Positions 6,266 through 9,087 of a DNA stretch of 9,087 nucleotides are shown here, in pieces. The translations under genes were made by a program, and so were the position numbers. The stretch comes from Bacteroidales bacterium (GTDB taxonomy: Bacteria > Bacteroidota > Bacteroidia > Bacteroidales > UBA12077): contig DAOVYZ010000105.1 in assembly GCA_030635365.1 (NCBI GenBank), forward strand, positions 1 to 9,087. The letters are read 5' to 3'. A model generated the notes under the pieces. The model searched no databases. It was not told where the DNA came from and worked only from the letters and a program-made list of their open reading frames with translations. Within the stretch, counting starts at the first letter, position 1. The number at the start of each line of letters is the position of its first letter.

Positions 6266-7039
6266 ATGGCAGATTTAAAAACGAGTATAAAGATAAAAAA
6301 GTTTTGGTATGCTGACATTGCCTCTGATGGAGGTATCGGCAACAACTGGCAAGAAATCCAGATTGGCCAAAGAGAAGCATCAGTTCAGTTCAATGGAAGT
6401 GATGCTGATGTTAGTAATTTTAAAAATATTTTGGGGGCAAATCTTGAGTCCGCTATTGTTAAAGGGGACAAAACAATGAACTTTCAAAATGCTAATCTTA
6501 CCCCGGAAGTTATAGGGGATTTTACAGGAGGTATAGTGACAAGCGATGCTACAGCAGAAAGTTATGATGCTCCTGAAAATGAAAATCAGGTAATTGAAAA
6601 ATCTATTAAATTTCTGACAGATAAGAACGTATTGTTTAGAATGACAAGAGTGTCTTTTGATAGTTTTCCAATTATTAATGATGATGACCTGCACTATTAC
6701 CAAATGAATTCGGTGGTATTGGTTCCAGAAAAAGCTGGTGAGCCCACGTATGGTTATGATGTATTATTACAGCCTGATAATAATGATATTCTAACGTTTA
6801 GCTTTGTTGAAGAAGATGCGCCAGCAGTAATTACTGGTTCACCTACGTTTACGGTAACAGTTGATGTGGATAATGGAACTGATGAAAGTGCTATAATTCC
6901 AACAATTACGGTAAGTAAAGGAGCTTCAATTGACCCTCCAAGTGGACAGGTAAATGACTTTACTTCACCAGTTGTTTACGCTATTGAATCGGCAAATGGT
7001 GATACACAAAATTGGACAGTGACTGTAACTGTATTGTAA
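6266..7039 (+). CDS. Major tail tube protein with C-terminal Ig-like (DUF5018-like) domain (257 aa)
   Basis: Residues 1 to about 175 look like a tail tube subunit. They begin ADLKTSIKIKKFWYAD and continue with IQIGQREASVQFNGSDAD and VIEKSIKFLTDKNVLFRM. YQMNSVVLVPEKAGEPTYGYDVLL ends this part. Residues about 176-257 form a second, separate-looking beta domain starting LTFSFVEED. It has FTVTVDV, IIPTITVSKGASIDPPSG, QVNDFTSPVVYAIESANGD and the closing WTVTVTVL. The SkGAsi.P.SG...DFTsPVvY.I.saNGdtq.WTVTVTV pattern is that of the DUF5018-like Ig-like repeat common in Bacteroidota surface proteins. Lambda gpV likewise carries a C-terminal Ig-like domain on its tube protein. Here it would decorate the outside of the tail. 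The gene lies between the terminator and the chaperone genes, the standard tube position. The ATG follows a 5-base gap. Confidence 0.75.
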   Translation: MADLKTSIKIKKFWYADIASDGGIGNNWQEIQIGQREASVQFNGSDADVSNFKNILGANLESAIVKGDKTMNFQNANLTPEVIGDFTGGIVTSDATAESYDAPENENQVIEKSIKFLTDKNVLFRMTRVSFDSFPIINDDDLHYYQMNSVVLVPEKAGEPTYGYDVLLQPDNNDILTFSFVEEDAPAVITGSPTFTVTVDVDNGTDESAIIPTITVSKGASIDPPSGQVNDFTSPVVYAIESANGDTQNWTVTVTVL

Positions 7040-7046
7040 GAATAGT

Positions 7047-7517
7047 ATGAAACTGGAAATAGCCGATATAGCAACCGATGAAAAAAAGCGGTTGCGTGGA
7101 TTTAAGGTATTAGGGGTATTCCCCTTTTACCTTAGATATATTAGAACAGGGACTCATATTCAATTATGTCGTATAAAAGAACAAATACACCAGATATGTC
7201 CTGAAGAACCAAAAATAACTGATTTTAGCGATTCTAAGCTACAGGAAAAGATAATTCCATTAGTTAATGCCTATTGTGTAACGGCATTAGCTAACAATCG
7301 AGCTTTTACATGGTTCTTTAAGTTATTATTGAGAATAAAAATAAGACAATGCGGTCATTTTCATATATTGAATTTATATCTTACCATTTTTAAGTTAAAT
7401 GATCCGGGTTTTTTTTTCGGTTATTGGAAATTGATAAAGATGAAGGAGACTACCCTGTTAAAGGAGGCGAAACCTTCCTTGGAAAGCTCTTTGCTTACCA
7501 AGAAAAAACAGGAATGA
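7047..7517 (+). CDS. Tail-assembly chaperone, short (zero-frame, 'G-like') product (156 aa)
   Basis: The ATG at 7047 follows the tail tube stop by seven bases. The protein begins MKLEIADIATDEKKRLRGFK, then a YLRYIRTGTHIQLCRIKEQI helix, FSDSKLQEKIIPLVNAYCVT (60-79) and CGHFHILNLYLTIFKLNDPG (102-121). Three Phe codons (122-124) cover the T-run, and the zero frame continues 32 more codons to TGA at 7515-7517. The position between tail tube and tape measure, and the presence of a second frame, match the tail-assembly chaperone pairs of long-tailed phages (lambda G/GT type), which load tube subunits on the tape measure. From about 7427 the codons in this frame look less gene-like (KMKETTLLKEAKPSLESSLL) than those in the -1 frame. 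So the last 32 residues may be a poorly constrained tail of the short form. Confidence 0.62.
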   Translation: MKLEIADIATDEKKRLRGFKVLGVFPFYLRYIRTGTHIQLCRIKEQIHQICPEEPKITDFSDSKLQEKIIPLVNAYCVTALANNRAFTWFFKLLLRIKIRQCGHFHILNLYLTIFKLNDPGFFFGYWKLIKMKETTLLKEAKPSLESSLLTKKKQE

Positions 7518-7678
7518 CCCCGAAACAAATAATGGAGATACCTTATATATTATTTGTAATCGGAATGATAGATGCTCCCAGTATTGATTATGATAGTAAG
7601 AAAAAAGGAAAGAAAAAAGGGAAAACACCAAAGACTGCAAAAGAAGAAGTGAATACAGTAATAAATGCTTTAGGATAA
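7047..7678 (+). CDS. Tail-assembly chaperone, frameshifted fusion ('GT-like') product, predicted 210 aa
   Basis: A shift of -1 at the T-run gives join(7047..7418,7418..7678): 124 zero-frame residues, then 86 from the -1 frame starting RLLEIDKDEGDYPV. The downstream part continues GGETFLGKLFAYQEKTG and PKQIMEIPYILFVIGMIDAP, then a lysine-rich linker (DSKKKGKKKGK), and ends with a short helix. The -1 frame has an upstream stop (TGA 7400-7402) and no ATG before 7514, so most of it is reachable only by frameshifting. Its codons from 7427 on mostly begin with a purine (GAA ATT GAT AAA GAT GAA), a coding signature. In lambda-like phages the fused T domain binds the tube protein while the G domain binds the tape measure. 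Alternatives are a disrupted gene, a homopolymer error, or re-initiation at the ATG 7514. Confidence 0.62.
7406..7418 (+). promoter_or_regulatory. Slippery homopolymer GGG-T9-C, likely -1 frameshift or transcriptional slippage site
   Basis: Bases 7409-7417 are nine consecutive T, preceded by GGG and followed by C. Zero-frame codons are GGT TTT TTT TTC. A -1 slip re-reads TTT TTT TTT CGG, and all codon-anticodon pairs at T TTT TTC survive the shift because TTT and TTC are read by the same Phe tRNA. The run lies inside the short interval (7403-7517) where both frames are open. A T9 template run is also long enough for RNA polymerase to add a base, which would produce the same frame. The nearest possible hairpin (7461-7480) is about 43 bases downstream, farther than usual for a ribosomal stimulator. 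Confidence 0.65.
7461..7480 (+). other. Possible RNA hairpin downstream of the T9 slippery run
   Basis: AAGGAGG (7461-7467) can pair with CCTTCCTT (7473-7480) to form seven base pairs including one G-U, with a six-base loop. It lies inside the overlap of the two chaperone frames. The spacing from the slippery run (about 43 bases) is long for a classical stimulatory stem, so a role in frameshifting is weakly supported. Confidence 0.25.
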
Positions 7679-7683
7679 ATATT

Positions 7684-8022
7684 ATGGAGAATACAATTAA
7701 ACAATTTTGTCAAGCTTGGTCAAAAAATGATTATAGTAAGATGTACCGATTGAGTCAAATTACTTGGAAATCAAACAACACTAAAAAGTATTTAAAGAGA
7801 TTGATAATTGAAAAAATACAAGGATTTAAAATATTATCAGTTGATTTTGATGAAAAACATCCTTGTCTTTGCGATATTAATTTACAAGTAAAGCATAAAG
7901 GAAAATTAAAAGAACTTAAAGCACGTTTAATAAAGGAAAACAAACCATATTCTACTTCTGAGGAAGGAACGTGGGGTGTGAATCCTATTTCTGTGATACG
8001 TAATTTATATGTAAAAAGTTAA
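7684..8022 (+). CDS. Small protein before the tape measure gene, possibly NTF2-like (112 aa)
   Basis: The ATG at 7684 has the ATTATG context and starts five bases after the chaperone fusion stop. The sequence has an N-terminal helix with FCQAWSKNDYSKMYRLSQIT (residues 8-27), then a second helix TKKYLKRLIIEKI, and a run of strands GFKILSVDF, DINLQVKHKG, KELKARLIKE. It closes with TWGVNPISVI (96-105). An opening helix with AWxxxDyxxMy, three or four curved strands and a terminal WGVNP..S strand suggests the cone-shaped NTF2-like fold, which usually carries a small ligand or a protein partner. I know no tested function for a protein of this kind beside a phage tape measure gene. It has no signal peptide or metal motif. 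The fold assignment is inference; reality as a gene is well supported by spacing and composition. Confidence 0.6.
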   Translation: MENTIKQFCQAWSKNDYSKMYRLSQITWKSNNTKKYLKRLIIEKIQGFKILSVDFDEKHPCLCDINLQVKHKGKLKELKARLIKENKPYSTSEEGTWGVNPISVIRNLYVKS

Positions 8023-8025
8023 ATT

Positions 8026-9087
8026 ATGCCTGGATTACAATTTGATAGTGGGGTTGATAAAGGGTTTGAAAATGACTTAAAACGCATGAAAAAAGAAATG
8101 CGTTCTTTAGGTACTACTGTTCAAAAAGAAGGTTCTGTAATTGATAAGACCTTCAAAAATATTGGTGCTAATATTGCTGGATTTGTTTCTGTAGCAGCTA
8201 TTGGTGCCGCCGGAAAAGAATTGATTACTTTCACTAATGATTTAGAATCTTCATTAACAGAAGTTGCTACAATTTCTGATACTATTACCAATAATTTTGA
8301 AGGGACTAAAGAAGCTGTATTGGCATTAAGTACGGAAGAAGAGCGTGGAGCAGAAGGGGCTATCAAATTAAGTGAAGCATTATATCAAATTGTTTCGGCT
8401 GGGTTTGATGGGGAACAGGGTTTAACGTTATTATCTGAAGCAGCATTGGCCTCAACGGCAGGATTTGTAGAAACAGCTATAGCAGCAGATGGACTTACCA
8501 CTGTATTAAATGCTTGGGGAAAATCGGCTGATGAAGCAGGACTTGTTTCTGATATATTCTTTAAAACTGTTGAAAAAGGAAAAACCACATTTTCAGAATT
8601 AGGTAAAAATATAAATCAAGTAGCTCCAATTGCGGCCAGTATGGGGGTTTCTTTTGAAGAAGTAGCCGCAGCTTCCGCTACTCTTACAAAAGCAGGTACA
8701 CCGACTGCTCAAGCTATGACTCAGATAAGAGCTTCATTAATTGCTATGAATGAGGTGTTAGGTGATGGTTGGGCTGAAGTAATGACTTATCAAGAAGCAT
8801 TAATTGAACTTAAAGAACAAGCCGGAGGATCGCAAAATGAACTTACCAAAATGCTTGGAAGGGTTGAAGCTGTAAATGCCGTATTAGGTTTAACTGGAAA
8901 GAATGCTGTAACGGCTGCTGAAGATTTAGAAGCAATGAATAATGCTTTAGGAGCTACTCAAGCCGCAGCAGAAAAGGTCGTTGATACTACCGCTAACCAA
9001 TTAAAGATATTAAAGAATAATATATTGGCAGCTTTAGAGCCTTTAGGTACTGAAGCAAGTAAAGTAATATCTCAATTAGCTAAATCA
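8026..9087 (+). CDS. Tail tape measure protein, TP901 family, N-terminal 354 residues (3' end outside window)
   Basis: The ATG at 8026 (AAATTATG) starts three bases after the preceding stop, and the frame runs open to the window edge. An N-terminal helix LKRMKKEMRSLGTTVQKEG precedes a short hydrophobic segment (IAGFVSVAAIGAAG, about 50-63). Next is the TP901 core: FTNDLESSLTEVATISD (69-85), SEALYQIVSAGFDG (116-129), then ETAIAADGLTTVLNAWG (149-165). GKTTFSELGKNINQVAPIAA (185-204) and SLIAMNEVL (237-245) complete it. This is the family that sets tail length by spanning the tube lumen and later enters the host with DNA. Full proteins usually run to many hundreds of residues or more, so most of the gene lies beyond the window. 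Further downstream one expects distal tail and fibre genes. Confidence 0.88.
   Translation, partial: MPGLQFDSGVDKGFENDLKRMKKEMRSLGTTVQKEGSVIDKTFKNIGANIAGFVSVAAIGAAGKELITFTNDLESSLTEVATISDTITNNFEGTKEAVLALSTEEERGAEGAIKLSEALYQIVSAGFDGEQGLTLLSEAALASTAGFVETAIAADGLTTVLNAWGKSADEAGLVSDIFFKTVEKGKTTFSELGKNINQVAPIAASMGVSFEEVAAASATLTKAGTPTAQAMTQIRASLIAMNEVLGDGWAEVMTYQEALIELKEQAGGSQNELTKMLGRVEAVNAVLGLTGKNAVTAAEDLEAMNNALGATQAAAEKVVDTTANQLKILKNNILAALEPLGTEASKVISQLAKS

Noticed and set aside
7047..7678. Chaperone locus as a pseudogene broken by a frameshift mutation
   Set aside because: Not excluded, but a two-frame chaperone at exactly this position is the rule in long-tailed phages, and all surrounding genes are intact.
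1..9087. Stop-codon recoding (TAG reassigned), as in some gut phages
   Set aside because: No gene assigned here ends in TAG, but all read through under the standard code with TAA and TGA stops and no in-frame TAG is needed to extend any of them.
1..9087. CRISPR array, tRNA, insertion sequence, attachment site or defence gene
   Set aside because: No spaced repeats, cloverleaf-like segment, transposase, terminal inverted repeats or defence domain were seen; the window is nearly filled by virion genes.

Overview
The window is a stretch of the structural (virion) gene module of a tailed bacteriophage or prophage, read entirely on the + strand. The host is most likely a member of the Bacteroidota (Bacteroides/Parabacteroides-like). 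Three things suggest this. The DNA is strongly A+T-rich. Starts lack Shine-Dalgarno sequences and have A/T-rich leaders, often an ATTATG context. Several proteins, namely the minor head protein, the small head-tail proteins and an Ig-like domain on the tail protein, resemble versions I associate with Bacteroidota prophages. No integrase, lysis, replication or regulatory gene is present, so temperate or lytic lifestyle cannot be decided.

Layout. 1-390: C-terminal end of the portal protein. 410-646: small conserved phage protein. 646-1074: HEXXH zincin-like metallopeptidase. 1052-2110: MuF-like minor head protein. 2112-2297: small unknown protein. 2344-3066: scaffold-like protein. 3041-3616: head-fibre/decoration-like protein. 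3633-4730: major capsid protein. 4744-6260: four small genes with the size and order of a head-tail connector, head stopper, gp10-like tail-completion protein and tail terminator. 6266-7039: tail tube protein with an extra C-terminal Ig-like domain. 7047-7678: tail-assembly chaperone pair in two frames, joined across a run of nine T. 7684-8022: small, possibly NTF2-like protein. 8026 to the right edge: N-terminal 354 residues of a TP901-type tape measure protein.

The genes are packed with gaps of at most 46 bases or overlap by 1-26 bases, as in one late operon. The products would build the prohead (portal, minor head protein, scaffold, capsid, decoration), finish the head-tail joint, and polymerise the tail tube on a tape measure with chaperone help. 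A tape measure, a tube and a chaperone pair without a recognisable sheath gene suggest a long non-contractile tail (siphovirus morphology).

The most notable feature is the probable -1 frameshift (or transcriptional slippage) on T9 at 7409-7417, which would make a 210-residue fusion as well as a 156-residue short protein. Next come the Ig-like tail-tube extension and the metallopeptidase inside the head cluster. I see no defence system, CRISPR array, tRNA, insertion sequence or attachment site. The overall system is a recognisable phage morphogenesis module, not a wholly new one.
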